In this document: positions 63,989 through 64,000 of the stretch, piece by piece | Numbering within the stretch: position 1 is the first letter of the stretch | How the letters are laid out: every line of letters starts with the position of its first letter | Assembly (NCBI RefSeq): GCF_012035195.1 | Contig: NZ_JAAVJH010000005.1 | Coordinates: 186,001-250,000 of the forward strand | Source of the DNA: Sphingomonas corticis | GTDB lineage: Bacteria > Pseudomonadota > Alphaproteobacteria > Sphingomonadales > Sphingomonadaceae | DNA: 64,000 nucleotides | Direction of reading: 5' to 3' | Notes under the pieces: generated by a model | Database searches by the model: none | Seen by the model: the letters and a program-made list of their open reading frames with translations, nothing else | What the model was told of the DNA's origin: nothing | Translations under genes and position numbers: made by a program

Positions 63989-64000
63989 GGCAGTCCGGAC

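Overview
This 64 kb, GC-rich window looks like chromosome from a sphingomonad (Alphaproteobacteria, Sphingomonadales; probably Sphingomonas or a close relative). This is inferred from gene content and order: aroQ-accB-accC, nfuA-(nitroreductase)-tsaB-rimI-fur-plsC, a SUF-only Fe-S operon led by an Rrf2 regulator, a ThiS-ThiG fusion, HWE histidine kinases, TonB-dependent receptors, EcfG-type promoters, and several families of intergenic inverted repeats. I see no rRNA, tRNA, CRISPR array, prophage or insertion sequence. Almost all of the window is core or metabolic chromosome. No gap between genes exceeds 300 bases.

Layout. 1-3.3 kb: the tail of a membrane protein, then an overlapping HWE kinase / receiver / Crp-Fnr regulator trio. 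3.4-9.5 kb (minus strand): a stress-type cluster (YciE-like ferritin-fold protein, SRPBCC protein, zinc alcohol dehydrogenase, SDR, small protein) and a large MscS channel. 9.5-16.2 kb: a complete RND efflux operon and its divergent TetR regulator, with a perfect 20-bp palindrome between them. 16.2-18.8 kb: GH13 glucosidase and GT4 glycosyltransferase. 18.9-21.4 kb: aroQ-accB-accC. 21.5-25.5 kb: thiSG, csbD with a consensus EcfG promoter, a TPP enzyme and an SMP-30 lactonase. 25.6-32.8 kb: valine/isobutyryl-CoA catabolism (LysR | mmsA, lipoprotein, acyl-CoA dehydrogenase, 3-hydroxyisobutyryl-CoA hydrolase, enoyl-CoA hydratase, mmsB). 32.9-41.2 kb: TetR, TonB receptor, two acyl-CoA dehydrogenases and an M1 aminopeptidase. 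41.2-45.9 kb (minus): plsC, fur, rimI, tsaB, nitroreductase, nfuA, LpxO/AspH-like hydroxylase. 46-54.1 kb: M16 peptidase, a broken GIY-YIG gene, fadD, ggt, pyrD. 54.2-55.2 kb: a candidate small RNA and an AraC regulator. 55.3-61.6 kb: the SUF operon (rrf2-sufB-C-D-S-T-A). 61.8-64 kb: wax ester synthase/DGAT, phasin and a small secreted protein, tightly coupled.

The most unusual structure is the density of intergenic repeats. At least five families of palindromic elements occur, and four of them lie inside or at the end of the single SUF operon. One spans the sufD stop and the sufS start, supplies the C-terminal tail of SufD and the N-terminal tail of SufS, and places the sufS start codon in the loop of a predicted long hairpin. 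Other leads are a structured, terminator-bearing candidate sRNA between pyrD and the AraC gene, a 20-bp motif shared upstream of a tetR gene and its neighbouring TonB receptor, nested inverted repeats between the LysR gene and mmsA, and a GIY-YIG gene killed by an in-frame TGA. I found no convincing wholly new multi-gene system.
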